Below are positions 26,086 to 35,227 of a stretch of DNA of 64,000 bases, piece by piece. Position 1 is the first letter of the stretch. Each line of letters begins with the position of its first letter. The notes under the pieces were generated by a model that saw only the letters and a list, made by a program, of their open reading frames with translations, searched no databases and was not told where the DNA came from. A program made the position numbers and the translations under genes. This stretch comes from Persephonella atlantica (GTDB taxonomy: Bacteria > Aquificota > Aquificia > Aquificales > Hydrogenothermaceae): positions 558,001-622,000 of the forward strand of contig NZ_JAACYA010000002.1 in assembly GCF_016617615.1 (NCBI RefSeq), read 5' to 3'.

Positions 26086-26933
26086 AAATAGGAATTCATG
26101 TATCCTCTTCTAAATCCCTTGACCTTGTGTTTGACAGGGGAAAAGAAGTAGGAGCACAGACGATCCAGTTTTTTCTTTCTTCTCCCCGTTCATGGAGATG
26201 GAAAGAAAGAACTGAAGAAGAAAAACAGATGTTTCTCAAAAAAAGGAAGGAATCAGGCATATCCCCTGTAATTGTTCACTCTTCTTACCTGTTCAACCTT
26301 GCATCAGGGAATAAAGAACTGAGGGAAAAATCTATCAGAGGAGTGATAAACGAGCTGCAGCTCTGTGAAGAGTTAGGTATTGATTACTATGTGATACATG
26401 CAGGTAAGACAAAAGGTCTGACAGAAAAAGAAGGAATAAAAAATATAATAAACAGCATGGAAGTAATTCTCTCTGAAGTGGAGCTGAAAAACACCACATT
26501 TTTATACGAAACACTGGCAGGTCAGAAGGGAGAAATTGGAAAAACAACAGATGAGCTGTCCCAGCTTATGGAGCCTTTTACCGGCAGAAAAATCGGGATA
26601 TGTGTGGACACATGCCACATATACTCTGCTGGATACAAAATTAATGATGAAGAAGGATTTTTCAGATATAAAGAGGAGCTGAAGGAAAAGATAGGTTTAG
26701 AAAATGTTAAGGTTATTCACTGCAACGACTCAAAAACACCATTTAACTCACGGAAAGACAGACACCAGCACATAGGGGAAGGTTCTATAGGTTACGCAGG
26801 ATTTGAAAATTTCCTAAATGATGAATATTTTAGTAAACTGCCCTTTATACTGGAGACCCCAAAGGAAGGAAACTGGGACATTATAAACATGGAAAGATTA
26901 AGAAATCTTATAAATGCGCCCGTAGCTCAGTAG
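26079..26933 (+). CDS. nfo: Endonuclease IV (Nfo)
   Basis: 284 residues. The enzyme cleaves abasic sites in DNA base-excision repair with a tri-zinc centre. The family signatures are visible: GIHVSSSKSLD, FLSSPRSWR, VHSSYLFNLAS, ETLAGQKGEIG, CVDTCHIYSAGY, HCNDSKTPFNSRKDRHQHIGEGSIG and ILETPKE. The last 18 nt, coding NAPVAQ and the stop, lie inside the downstream tRNA-Arg gene. The start overlaps the MBL gene end. Confidence 0.95.
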   Translation: MVKIGIHVSSSKSLDLVFDRGKEVGAQTIQFFLSSPRSWRWKERTEEEKQMFLKKRKESGISPVIVHSSYLFNLASGNKELREKSIRGVINELQLCEELGIDYYVIHAGKTKGLTEKEGIKNIINSMEVILSEVELKNTTFLYETLAGQKGEIGKTTDELSQLMEPFTGRKIGICVDTCHIYSAGYKINDEEGFFRYKEELKEKIGLENVKVIHCNDSKTPFNSRKDRHQHIGEGSIGYAGFENFLNDEYFSKLPFILETPKEGNWDIINMERLRNLINAPVAQ

Positions 26934-26989
26934 GATAGAGCACCGGTTTCCGGGGCTGGGGGTCGCAGGTTCAAATCCTGCCGGGCGCA
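26916..26989 (+). tRNA. tRNA-Arg (anticodon CCG)
   Basis: A complete cloverleaf. Acceptor GCGCCCG (26916-26922) pairs with CGGGCGC (26982-26988), followed by discriminator A. The D-stem is GCTC/GAGC. The anticodon stem CCGGT/GCTGG encloses loop TTCCGGG with anticodon CCG at 26950-26952. The T-arm is GCAGG-TTCAAAT-CCTGC. CCA is not encoded (ACT follows), so a CCA-adding enzyme is needed, and such a gene lies at 18449-20052. Its first 18 nt are also the end of nfo. Confidence 0.93.
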
Positions 26990-27006
26990 CTAAAGAAGGT
27001 GAAGGT

Positions 27007-27963
27007 ATGGTAGAAAAGGCTGTTATTGACAGAATTGAGAGTGAGCTTTCAAAGTTTATGGACTCTGAAGTTGAGTTTTTACTGAAAATCGGCAGTTATA
27101 TTCTCTCCAGTGGAGGAAAAAGGCTCAGACCAGTCCTTGTCCTCACTTTTGCAAAACTTCTCAGAGGAGAAAATCATGACAGGGATTATCCTCTGGCCGT
27201 TGCGATGGAGTACCTCCATACTGCTTCTTTGCTGCATGACGATGTTGTTGACGGGGCAGACACAAGAAGAGGAAAACCCTCTGCCAACAGGGTGTTTGGA
27301 AATGACACAGTTGTTTTAACAGGGGATTATATGTACGCCAATGCCCTTTACCTGTTTTCTGTTTATGGAGATATAGACATGATAAAAAATGTCTCAGATT
27401 CTGTTAAAAAGATGGCAGAGGGACAGCTACTGGAACTGAAAAAGATAGGAGATATAGACATCACCTATGACGAATACTTCCAGATATTGGAAGGCAAGAC
27501 AGCAGTTTTATTTGGCAGCTGCTGCTATGTGGGAACAGCCCTTGGAGGAGGTTCACAAAAACAGAAAGAAAGTGCATACAGATACGGACTTAACATAGGA
27601 CTGGCTTTTCAGCTTATAGATGATTACTTAGATTACGCATCAACAGAGGAAAAGTTAGGAAAACCTGTCTGTAACGACCTGAGGGAAGGAAAGATTACTT
27701 ATCCATTGCTTTCAGTGTTAGACCAGCTGACAGAAGAAGAAAAAGAATTTGTCAAAAAAGTAATTCGGGATATAAACCCTTCTCAAGAAAAGATAAACAG
27801 AGTAAAACAGATAGTCCAGGAAAAGGGAGGTATGACGAAAACCATAGAAAAAGCAAGACAGCTGATAGACAATGCTATAGGTGAGCTTGAAAACTTTCCC
27901 GACAATGAATATCTTAAAAAACTGGAAGAGCTTGCCAAATTCATTGTTGAGAGGGAATTTTGA
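27007..27963 (+). CDS. ispB: Polyprenyl diphosphate synthase (IspA/IspB type)
   Basis: 318 residues. The two Asp-rich prenyl-transferase motifs are present: [15 protein letters not shown] (first) and [10 protein letters not shown] (second), plus GGKRLRP at the N terminus. It condenses IPP onto allylic diphosphates to make a chain for quinones or other lipids. Chain length is not predicted with certainty; a short-to-medium or octaprenyl-type enzyme for menaquinone is likely. It starts 17 nt after the tRNA and overlaps panD by 1 nt (TGATG). Confidence 0.9.
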   Translation: MVEKAVIDRIESELSKFMDSEVEFLLKIGSYILSSGGKRLRPVLVLTFAKLLRGENHDRDYPLAVAMEYLHTASLLHDDVVDGADTRRGKPSANRVFGNDTVVLTGDYMYANALYLFSVYGDIDMIKNVSDSVKKMAEGQLLELKKIGDIDITYDEYFQILEGKTAVLFGSCCYVGTALGGGSQKQKESAYRYGLNIGLAFQLIDDYLDYASTEEKLGKPVCNDLREGKITYPLLSVLDQLTEEEKEFVKKVIRDINPSQEKINRVKQIVQEKGGMTKTIEKARQLIDNAIGELENFPDNEYLKKLEELAKFIVEREF

Positions 27964-28385
27964 TGAGAAGAACAGTTCTAAAGTCCAAGATTCATAGAAT
28001 AACAATAACAGGGGCAGACCTTCATTACGAAGGTTCCCTTACCCTTGATGAAGCAGTAATGGAAGCTGCAAATCTTGTTCCTTTTGAAAAGGTTGAAGTG
28101 TTTAACATCAACAATGGACACAGATTCTCCACATACGTCATACCGGGAGCAAGATACAGTGGAGAGTGTATATTAAATGGTGCTGCTGCAAGGCTTGGTC
28201 ATTCAGGAGACCTGATTATAATCGTTTCATATGCAGACCTTGAGGACAGCGAGCTGAAAGATTTTAAGGTAAATTTAGTTTATATGGATGAGGAAAACAA
28301 CATAAAAGAGCATAAAGTTGCAGGTATTTTTTCCGAAGAAGCTAAAGAGATAGCATTGAGGAACAAAAATCTTATAAAGGACTGA
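27963..28385 (+). CDS. panD: Aspartate 1-decarboxylase PanD
   Basis: 140 residues. This pyruvoyl-dependent enzyme makes beta-alanine for coenzyme A. The self-cleavage site Gly-Ser in [10 protein letters not shown] near residues 22-26 is intact, with [12 protein letters not shown] at the N terminus and [17 protein letters not shown] and [17 protein letters not shown] downstream. The ATG at 27963 overlaps the upstream TGA; a TTG one codon earlier is less likely. The C-terminal tail is some 15 residues longer than in E. coli. Confidence 0.95.
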   Translation: MRRTVLKSKIHRITITGADLHYEGSLTLDEAVMEAANLVPFEKVEVFNINNGHRFSTYVIPGARYSGECILNGAAARLGHSGDLIIIVSYADLEDSELKDFKVNLVYMDEENNIKEHKVAGIFSEEAKEIALRNKNLIKD

Positions 28386-28387
28386 CA

Positions 28388-29545
28388 ATGAACAGAAAGA
28401 GCCGGTATTATCTCATCGCAGGGATAATACTGGCATTCCTGACTTTCTCGTGCAGCTCAAAAAAACCCCAGACAAAAGCCTACATCATAAAGAAGAAAGA
28501 TAAAGCATACATCATCATCAAAAAGGGTGATGAGAAAACAGTAATCAAGGTTGACGGGATATACATAAACGAGAAAGACCTTCCAAAGTTAGACAGTGAG
28601 GACGAACAGATACTGTTTGAGGAATCAATAAAAACAGGTATAAAAATCCCTAACAAAAAAGATATAAGAAAGTACCTTTATTTTTACGGCATAAGGAACA
28701 AAAGCTGGACAGAAAGAGCATTAAACAGAGCTAACTTTTACCTTCCTATGATAAAGTCTGTATTCAAAAAACACGGTATACCAGAAGAGCTGGCATATCT
28801 GCCAGCCATTGAAAGTGCATTTGACCCATACGCCACGTCACCGTCAGGAGCAGCAGGTCTGTGGCAGTTTGTCAGGATAACAGGAAAGAGATTTGGACTG
28901 AGAATAAACAGCAGAGTTGACGAAAGGAGAGACCCTTACAAATCCACTATTGCAGCAGCAAAATATCTGAAGTATCTGTACAGAATGTTTGGCAGATGGG
29001 ATCTGGTTCTTGCTGCATATAACTGCGGGGAAGGATGTGTTCAGAGAAAACTGAGAAGTGCCAGCAACGACTTTTGGGACATAAAGTATAGACTGCCTAA
29101 ACAGACCAGAGAATATGTGCCAAAATTCTTTGCTATGGTTCTGATAGCAAAAAATCCCAAAAAATACGGCATAAAAATACACAGAGCAAACATATATTAC
29201 GTGGAAACAAAAAAGTACCACAGAACAAAAAGCCTGAAGAATTTAAGCAGGGAATTAGGTGTTGATTATGGACTGCTCAGAAAGTACAACGCACACTTTA
29301 AGAAAGGTATCGCTTATGCAGGATACAACCTGAACGTGCCTTACAGGAAGAAAAAAGTTACCGTCAAAAAAGTAAGCTACAGGCTAAAGTACCATTATGT
29401 AAAAAAAGGGGAAACCCTTTACAGAATTGCCAAAAAGTATGGCGTTTCTGTTGAAGAAATCGTGAAAATGAATAAAATAAGAGACAACCTGATAAAACCG
29501 GGAATGGTTTTAAAAATACCTGTAAAAGAGGTGTCCCTTAGATAA
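28388..29545 (+). CDS. mltD: Membrane-bound lytic transglycosylase, MltD-like lipoprotein with LysM
   Basis: 385 residues. A lipobox (LTFSCSS, Cys22 or so) marks it as a lipoprotein. The SLT domain has YLPAIESAFDPYATSPSGAAGLWQF-type sequence with the catalytic Glu in PAIESAF, and AAYNCGEG. The C-terminus carries one LysM domain (YHYVKKGETLYRIAKKYG), and a weaker LysM-like stretch lies near 270-310. It cleaves peptidoglycan, leaving 1,6-anhydro-MurNAc. It follows panD by 2 nt and touches ispG. Confidence 0.9.
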   Translation: MNRKSRYYLIAGIILAFLTFSCSSKKPQTKAYIIKKKDKAYIIIKKGDEKTVIKVDGIYINEKDLPKLDSEDEQILFEESIKTGIKIPNKKDIRKYLYFYGIRNKSWTERALNRANFYLPMIKSVFKKHGIPEELAYLPAIESAFDPYATSPSGAAGLWQFVRITGKRFGLRINSRVDERRDPYKSTIAAAKYLKYLYRMFGRWDLVLAAYNCGEGCVQRKLRSASNDFWDIKYRLPKQTREYVPKFFAMVLIAKNPKKYGIKIHRANIYYVETKKYHRTKSLKNLSRELGVDYGLLRKYNAHFKKGIAYAGYNLNVPYRKKKVTVKKVSYRLKYHYVKKGETLYRIAKKYGVSVEEIVKMNKIRDNLIKPGMVLKIPVKEVSLR

Positions 29546-30637
29546 ATGATTAAAAGAAGGAAAACAAGACCTGTTTATGTTGGAAACGTAAAAATAGGAG
29601 ACGATGCTCCTGTAGTTGTCCAGTCTATGACAGACACAAAAACCCACAACATAGAAGAAACCCTAAGTCAGATAAACAGACTACACGAGGCTGGCTGTGA
29701 GATAGTAAGAGTTGCAGCTCCAACGGAAAAAGATGCAAAAGCTCTCCCTGAGATAGTCAAAAACTCCCCTATCCCTGTTATTGCAGACATACATTTCTCT
29801 CCAAGAATAGCATTTTTGGCTTTGGAGAGCGGAATACACGGCATAAGACTCAACCCGGGAAATATCAGTGATGAAGGAAAGATAAAAGAGATACTTCAGG
29901 AATGCAAGAAAAAAAATATAGCTGTTAGACTGGGAATAAATTCAGGTTCTTTAGAAGAAAGACTGTTGGAAAAATATGGATATCCCACAGCTGAAGCATT
30001 AGCAGAAAGTGCACTCTACTGGTCAGAATTTTTTGAGAAAGTAGGTTTTACAAACTTCAAGGTTTCCATAAAAGGCTCTGACGTTCTGCAGAACATTCAG
30101 GCCAACAAAATATTTGCAGAAAAAACAGACATTCCACTGCATATAGGTATCACAGAGGCAGGACCTTCAGGGAAAGGTTCTATAAAGTCTGCTGTTGGTA
30201 TAGGAATCCTGCTGTATATGGGAATAGGTGATACAGTAAGGGTTTCCTTAACAGCAGACCCTGTAGAAGAGGTAAAGGTAGCTTACCAGATATTACAGTC
30301 CCTCGGCCTTAGAAGGAGAGGAATAGAGATAATATCCTGTCCAACCTGCGGAAGAATAGAGGTAAATCTGCCTGAAGTTGTAAAAAAAGTTGAAGAAAAG
30401 TTAGAAGGGGAAACACTGCCTATAAAAGTTGCCATAATGGGATGTGTGGTAAATGCTATTGGAGAAGCAAGGGAAGCGGATATCGGCCTTGCCTGTGGGA
30501 ACAGGTCTGCTCTGCTTTTTAAAGAAGGACAGCCTATAAAAAGGGTTTCAGAAGATGAGATGGTTGACCAGCTTTTGAAGGAGATAAAAAAGATGAAGGA
30601 GAGCGGAAAGTATGGAGGAGCTGGAGATAAAGGTTAA
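29546..30637 (+). CDS. ispG: 4-hydroxy-3-methylbut-2-enyl-diphosphate synthase IspG (GcpE)
   Basis: 363 residues. It catalyses the penultimate step of the MEP isoprenoid pathway, using a [4Fe-4S] cluster. N-terminal TIM barrel motifs are VQSMTDTKTHNIEETL and IADIHFSPRIA. The cluster ligands lie in SCPTCGR and GCVVNAIGEAREAD. Presence of IspG with the polyprenyl synthase at 27007 links this stretch to isoprenoid/quinone supply. Its 3' end overlaps the next small gene by 26 nt. Confidence 0.96.
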   Translation: MIKRRKTRPVYVGNVKIGDDAPVVVQSMTDTKTHNIEETLSQINRLHEAGCEIVRVAAPTEKDAKALPEIVKNSPIPVIADIHFSPRIAFLALESGIHGIRLNPGNISDEGKIKEILQECKKKNIAVRLGINSGSLEERLLEKYGYPTAEALAESALYWSEFFEKVGFTNFKVSIKGSDVLQNIQANKIFAEKTDIPLHIGITEAGPSGKGSIKSAVGIGILLYMGIGDTVRVSLTADPVEEVKVAYQILQSLGLRRRGIEIISCPTCGRIEVNLPEVVKKVEEKLEGETLPIKVAIMGCVVNAIGEAREADIGLACGNRSALLFKEGQPIKRVSEDEMVDQLLKEIKKMKESGKYGGAGDKG

Positions 30638-30929
30638 CGGCATTGCTGTTGACGTACTATCTGAAGAGTGGCAGGAAGAGGATATTATTAACAGAACCCC
30701 TGTTGTTATAAACAGGATAACAAAAAGAAAAGGTGGATTTACCATCCACATGAAATCACCATACGAAAATATAGAGTGGTATTTTTCTAAAGGTTTGACA
30801 ATTTTTAAAACAGTCAATTCACCTAATGGGAAAATACTCAGGATAGAGCACGAAGATGGTCAGTACTGGGTTGACATACCTGCAAAAAAAGAGATAGTTG
30901 AGTTTCTAAAAGAGTTTATGGAGGATTAG
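30612..30929 (+). CDS. Conserved-looking small protein, unknown
   Basis: 105 residues, acidic with alternating strand-like segments (ITKRKGGFTIHMKSP, ENIEWYFSKGLTIFKTV, QYWVDIPAKKEIVEFLKEF). No signal peptide, membrane helix or Cys motif. It sits tightly between ispG (26 nt overlap) and argB (0 nt gap), so it is expressed with them. I do not recognise a family, and the arrangement suggests only a real, cytosolic protein. Confidence 0.7.
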   Translation: MEELEIKVNGIAVDVLSEEWQEEDIINRTPVVINRITKRKGGFTIHMKSPYENIEWYFSKGLTIFKTVNSPNGKILRIEHEDGQYWVDIPAKKEIVEFLKEFMED

Positions 30930-31829
30930 ATGGAAAGGTTAGTGGAGAAAGCTGAGATACTTATGGAAGCACTTCCCTTTATAACAAAATTTAGAGGGAA
31001 GACCTTTGTTATAAAATACGGCGGGAATGCAATGGCAAAGGCAGACCTGAAGGCAGCTTTTGCACAGGACATACTGATGCTCAAGTACATAGGCATAAAT
31101 CCTGTAATTGTTCACGGTGGTGGTCCCCAGATAGGTCAGGTTTTAAAGAGAATGGGATTAGAATCAAAATTTGTTGGGGGTCTGAGAGTAACAGACAGGG
31201 AAACGATGGAAGTGGTAGAGATGGTTTTAGGGGGACTGGTAAACAAAAATATTGTGATGCTGATAAACAGATTTGCAGGGGGACATATCAGGGCTGTTGG
31301 GCTGACAGGAAAAGACGGTGGACTGATAAGGGCAAAAAAGTTAGATGCTGAAGAGTACTTCAGACAGATGGGAGATTTTAGACCAACAGAGCTTCTTGAC
31401 TTAGGACACGTGGGAGAGGTGGAGTTTGTAGATGTTCAGATACTGAAACATCTAGAAGAGGATAACTACATACCTGTGATAGCTCCTATAGGCTTTGACA
31501 GTGAAGGAAACGCCTACAACATAAATGCTGATTTTGTTGCTTCAGCTGTTGCAGGAGCATTAAAAGCAGAAAAAGCCATATTCTTGACAGACATAGAAGG
31601 TCTGAAAGACCAAGAAGGAAAAACAATATCATCCATAAACATCAGCCAGATTAATCAGATGATAGAAAATGGAACAATAACGGGGGGAATGATACCAAAG
31701 GTAAAAGCCTGCATTCAGGCTTTAGAAGAAGGGGTAAAAAAAGCCCACATACTTGACGGTAGAATACCCCACTGCGTTCTCCTTGAAATTTTCACATCTG
31801 AAGGTATAGGCACAGAAATCATAAAGTAA
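30930..31829 (+). CDS. argB: Acetylglutamate kinase ArgB
   Basis: 299 residues. It phosphorylates N-acetylglutamate in arginine synthesis. Signatures are [58 protein letters not shown] and LTDIEGL. An N-terminal helix ([18 protein letters not shown]) and [14 protein letters not shown] are typical of the arginine-inhibitable hexameric group. argH lies elsewhere in the window (38046-39419), so the pathway is dispersed. Confidence 0.96.
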   Translation: MERLVEKAEILMEALPFITKFRGKTFVIKYGGNAMAKADLKAAFAQDILMLKYIGINPVIVHGGGPQIGQVLKRMGLESKFVGGLRVTDRETMEVVEMVLGGLVNKNIVMLINRFAGGHIRAVGLTGKDGGLIRAKKLDAEEYFRQMGDFRPTELLDLGHVGEVEFVDVQILKHLEEDNYIPVIAPIGFDSEGNAYNINADFVASAVAGALKAEKAIFLTDIEGLKDQEGKTISSINISQINQMIENGTITGGMIPKVKACIQALEEGVKKAHILDGRIPHCVLLEIFTSEGIGTEIIK

Positions 31830-31836
31830 TCAACTG

Positions 31837-31918
31837 TTGATTTCTGTCAATTACAAATCAGTTTTTCTCCACTATACTATATATCGTATGCTACAAAAAA
31901 TACCACTATATATAGAAG
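31837..31918 (+). promoter_or_regulatory. nrdD control region: FNR-like site, -10 box and two NrdR-like boxes
   Basis: TTGAT-TTCT-GTCAA (31837-31850) matches the FNR consensus TTGAT-N4-ATCAA at 9 of 10 positions. A -10 TATACT lies at 31873-31878, so the expected start is near 31885 and the FNR-like site is centred about -41.5, the classic activator position. ATACTATATATCGTAT (31874-31889) and CCACTATATATAGAAG (31903-31918) resemble NrdR boxes, start-to-start 29 nt. The second reaches into the SD of nrdD. The hairpin formed by ACTG..GATTT and AAATCAGTTTTT may also end argB transcription. Confidence 0.6.
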
Positions 31919-31927
31919 GAGGGCATT

Positions 31928-33736
31928 ATGGGTGCCTATTTAGTAGAAAACTACCTGAAAAAGTTAGACTGGAGGGTTTATGAAAATAGCAACACAACTT
32001 ACTCACTTCAAGGGCTGAACTTTTATATCTCTTCTGAGATAACAAAAGAGTACTGGCTCACTAAAGTTTACACTGAAAAAATATCAAAAGCCCACAGAGA
32101 GGGAGACTTACATATACACGACCTTCAGAACCTGAGTGTTTACTGTGTAGGATGGGATTTATATGACCTTCTAACTACAGGTTTCAAAGGTGCTTATGGA
32201 AAGGCTGAAAGCAATCCTCCAAAACATCTATCTTCTGCACTGGGGCAGATTGTTAACTTTCTGTACACACTGCAGGGTGAAGCAGCTGGAGCACAGGCAT
32301 TTTCTAATTTTGATACCCTCCTTGCTCCATTTATCAGGTACGACGGACTTTCTTATAAACAGGTCAAACAGGCTGTTCAGGAGTTTGTGTTTAATCTTAA
32401 TGTTCCAACAAGGGTGGGATTTCAGACACCATTTACTAACCTCTCTTTTGACCTGAAAGCTGAAAGCTCCCCATACGCAGACCAGTTTGTTGTGATTGGT
32501 GGAGAGATTAAAAGGGAAAAATACAGAGATTTTCAAAAAGAGATGGACATGATTAATCAGGCATTCTGGGAAGTGATGAGCGAAGGAGATGCTTCAGGTA
32601 GAGTGTTTACCTTTCCTATCCCCACATACAACATAACAAAAGATTTTGACTGGGATAACCCTGCTTATGAAAAGCTGTGGAAGATGACAGGAAAATACGG
32701 TATTCCATACTTTGCAAACTTTATCAACTCAGACCTTGACCCAAATGACGCAAGGAGTATGTGCTGCAGGCTGAGACTTGATGTGAGAGAGCTGAAAAAA
32801 AGAGGAGGAGGACTGTTTGGTGCAAATCCACTGACCGGTTCCATTGGTGTTGTAACCATTAATCTGCCGAGAATTGGGTATCTCTCTTCAACTGAAGAGG
32901 AGTTTTTTGATAGGCTAAACGACTTGCTTGAAATTGCAAAAGAAAGCTTAGAGATAAAAAGAGAGTTCCTTGAACAGCTTACAGAAAAAGGTCTGTATCC
33001 ATACTCAAAGTTTTATCTGAGAAGCATAAAAGCCCAGACAGGAGAGTTCTGGAAAAATCATTTTTCAACAGTTGGGATAATAGGAATGAATGAAGCGTGT
33101 CTGAATCTGTTTGGTGAAAGTATAGGAACAGATAGGGGAAAAGCTTTTGCTGAGAAAGTCCTCAGTTTTATAAATGATAAACTTATTAAGTTTCAGCTTG
33201 AAACTGGAAACAATTACAATCTTGAGGCAACACCGGCAGAAGGAACTTCCTACAGACTGGCGAAGATAGATAAATCAAAATATTCGGACATTGTAGTGGC
33301 AAACGAAGATGAGTATCACAATGGAGCAGCACCCTATTACACAAACTCAACACATCTACCTGTCAACTATTCTGAAGACCCATTCTTTGTTCTTGAGCAT
33401 CAGGACAGTCTTCAGACAAAATATACAGGAGGAACAGTCATACATTTCTTTTTAGGTGAAAAGATATCTGAACATACTGCTGTTAAAACATTTATCAGGA
33501 CAGTGTGTGAAAACTACCACTTGCCGTATTTCACTTTAACCCCCACATTTAGTGTATGTCCGAAAGATGGATATCTGTCTGGAGAGCATAAAGAATGTCC
33601 CCACTGCGGAGAAGAAACGGAGGTTTACTCAAGGATTGTTGGGTACTTCAGACCTGTTAAGCACTGGAATGATGGGAAAAAAGAAGAGTTTAAAAATAGA
33701 AGAACCTTCCGGGTTGCATCTGCTGCTGCCACTTGA
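31928..33736 (+). CDS. nrdD: Anaerobic (class III) ribonucleotide reductase NrdD
   Basis: 602 residues. The glycyl-radical motif SRIVGYFRPVKHWNDGK contains the radical Gly572. The zinc-binding segment before it shows SVCPKDG and ECPHCG (three Cys visible). MCCRLRLD marks the active-site Cys region and NLSVYC and HIHDL occur near the N terminus. No N-terminal ATP-cone is seen, so dATP feedback through that domain is absent. It makes dNTPs without oxygen and is activated by NrdG, encoded 76 nt downstream. The SD AAGGAGGG is strong. Confidence 0.96.
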   Translation: MGAYLVENYLKKLDWRVYENSNTTYSLQGLNFYISSEITKEYWLTKVYTEKISKAHREGDLHIHDLQNLSVYCVGWDLYDLLTTGFKGAYGKAESNPPKHLSSALGQIVNFLYTLQGEAAGAQAFSNFDTLLAPFIRYDGLSYKQVKQAVQEFVFNLNVPTRVGFQTPFTNLSFDLKAESSPYADQFVVIGGEIKREKYRDFQKEMDMINQAFWEVMSEGDASGRVFTFPIPTYNITKDFDWDNPAYEKLWKMTGKYGIPYFANFINSDLDPNDARSMCCRLRLDVRELKKRGGGLFGANPLTGSIGVVTINLPRIGYLSSTEEEFFDRLNDLLEIAKESLEIKREFLEQLTEKGLYPYSKFYLRSIKAQTGEFWKNHFSTVGIIGMNEACLNLFGESIGTDRGKAFAEKVLSFINDKLIKFQLETGNNYNLEATPAEGTSYRLAKIDKSKYSDIVVANEDEYHNGAAPYYTNSTHLPVNYSEDPFFVLEHQDSLQTKYTGGTVIHFFLGEKISEHTAVKTFIRTVCENYHLPYFTLTPTFSVCPKDGYLSGEHKECPHCGEETEVYSRIVGYFRPVKHWNDGKKEEFKNRRTFRVASAAAT

Positions 33737-33770
33737 TGGCTGTGTTTTCTCCCCCCTCTCCCCCTTCCTC

Positions 33771-33790
33771 CCTCCCCGGGAGGCCTTTTT
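33771..33790 (+). terminator. Probable terminator between nrdD and nrdG, preceded by a pyrimidine tract
   Basis: CCTCC-CCG-GGAGG (33771-33783) followed by CC and five T. It directly follows a 33-nt run of only C and T (33745-33777). As it lies between nrdD and nrdG it may attenuate rather than stop the transcript. Confidence 0.6.
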
Positions 33791-33812
33791 ATAAAATTTA
33801 GAGGATGAAGAT

Positions 33813-34508
33813 ATGAAAATAGGTGGATTTCAGAAGTTTTCTCTTATTGATTATCCGGGAAAGATATCAGCAGTAATCTTTGTCCAGGGTTGCAACTTCC
33901 GCTGTCCATACTGTCACAACAGGGAACTTGTTCTGCCTGAGTATTTTTCCTTTTCTCTGCAGGAGGAAGAGATAATAGAATTTTTAGAAAACAGAAAAGG
34001 AAAAATTGAAGGAGTTGTTATAACAGGTGGAGAGCCTACAATCTTTCCTGACCTTCCTGACCTCCTGCTAAAGATAAAAAGATTAGGCTACTACATCAAG
34101 TTAGATACAAACGGCTCTAATCCCCAGATGATAAAACTGCTTATTGAAAGAAAATTAGTAGATTACATAGCTATGGACGTGAAAGCACCTTTAGAAAAGT
34201 ACAGGGATGTAACATTTTCGGCAGTTGATATTGAAAAGATTCAGGAAAGTATAAACATAATCAAAGATTCTCCCATACAGCACGAATTCAGAACAACGGT
34301 TATTAACGGGGTGCACACCTACTCTGATATCCTGAAAATATATAATCTGATAAAAGGCTCAGATAGATACGTAATCCAGAACTTTTACCCGTCGGAAAAC
34401 CTGGTGGACAAAAGCTTCCAGACAAAAACAGGTTTTTTAAAGGAGGAGCTTGCCAGGATAGAAAAGAAGTTTAAAAACAGGTTCAGCAGTTTTTTTATCA
34501 GAACTTAA
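33813..34508 (+). CDS. nrdG: Anaerobic RNR-activating radical SAM protein NrdG
   Basis: 231 residues. The radical-SAM cluster motif is CNFRCPYCHN (C-x3-C-x2-C) at about 27-36, preceded by FSLIDYPGKISAVIFVQG, typical of the NrdG/PflA-like activators that accompany Thermotoga-type NrdD. GGEPT binds SAM. It generates the glycyl radical on NrdD. The last 4 nt overlap the convergent cmk. Confidence 0.92.
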   Translation: MKIGGFQKFSLIDYPGKISAVIFVQGCNFRCPYCHNRELVLPEYFSFSLQEEEIIEFLENRKGKIEGVVITGGEPTIFPDLPDLLLKIKRLGYYIKLDTNGSNPQMIKLLIERKLVDYIAMDVKAPLEKYRDVTFSAVDIEKIQESINIIKDSPIQHEFRTTVINGVHTYSDILKIYNLIKGSDRYVIQNFYPSENLVDKSFQTKTGFLKEELARIEKKFKNRFSSFFIRT

Positions 34509-35170
34509 ACACTTTTTCTTTTAATCACTTCCATAACTTCATTAAATACCTGCTCTATGCTTTTGTTGGATGTATCAATAATAACAGCATCTTCTGCAGG
34601 TTTTAATGGGCTGTCCTTTCTCGTTTCATCTAAGTAATCTCTTTCTTTTACCTGTTTCAGTATCTCTTCGTATGATACATCCAAACCTTTCTCTTTCAGC
34701 TCCTTATACCTTCTTTCAGCTCTTACCTCCGGTTTTGCTGTCAGAAATATCTTCACATCTGCATCTGGAAAGATAACAGTGCCAGTATCCCTTCCCTCTA
34801 TTACGGCATTTTTCGCCTTTTCTCCTAAATGTCTCTGCATTTTAACGAGCACTTTTCTTACCTGTGGATAGCGGGCTATCTGTGATGCCATCTTTCCTAT
34901 CTCTTCTGTTCTTATCTGGTCTGATACATCCTCACCATCTAAGAACACTTTTACCCCATTTTCCGCAGTTTTCAGCTGTATATCAGTATCTTCCATAACC
35001 TTTAAAACTGCCTTTAAATCATCAGGATTAACATTTTCTCTCTTTAGCTTCAGGGCTACTGCTCGATACATTGCACCTGTATCTATGTAGGTATAGCCGA
35101 GCTTTTTTGCTATCATCTTTGCTATTGTAGACTTTCCACATCCAGCGGGACCGTCAATAGCTATTATCAA
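34505..35170 (-). CDS. cmk: Cytidylate kinase Cmk
   Basis: 221 residues. It phosphorylates CMP and dCMP. The P-loop GPAGCGKST lies at 7-15. Also seen are YIDTGAMYRAVAL, EGRDTGTVIFPDADVKIFLTA and RDYLDETRKDSPL. The start is TTG at 35170 with an AAGGAG SD 8 nt upstream. The usual EGRDIGT is EGRDTGT here. It belongs to nucleotide metabolism like its convergent neighbour nrdG, though the transcripts oppose each other. Confidence 0.95.
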   Translation of the reverse strand: MIIAIDGPAGCGKSTIAKMIAKKLGYTYIDTGAMYRAVALKLKRENVNPDDLKAVLKVMEDTDIQLKTAENGVKVFLDGEDVSDQIRTEEIGKMASQIARYPQVRKVLVKMQRHLGEKAKNAVIEGRDTGTVIFPDADVKIFLTAKPEVRAERRYKELKEKGLDVSYEEILKQVKERDYLDETRKDSPLKPAEDAVIIDTSNKSIEQVFNEVMEVIKRKSV

Positions 35171-35227
35171 ATTGATTACTCCTTTTTTGTTGTTTATATT
35201 TAGAATATCACAGCTAAAAGGTGTGCA

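Noticed and set aside
31837-31869. Hairpin near the nrdD FNR-like site as a definite argB terminator
   Set aside because: The stem needs a 2-nt bulge and is AT-rich; it overlaps the FNR-like site, so it is mentioned only as a possibility there.
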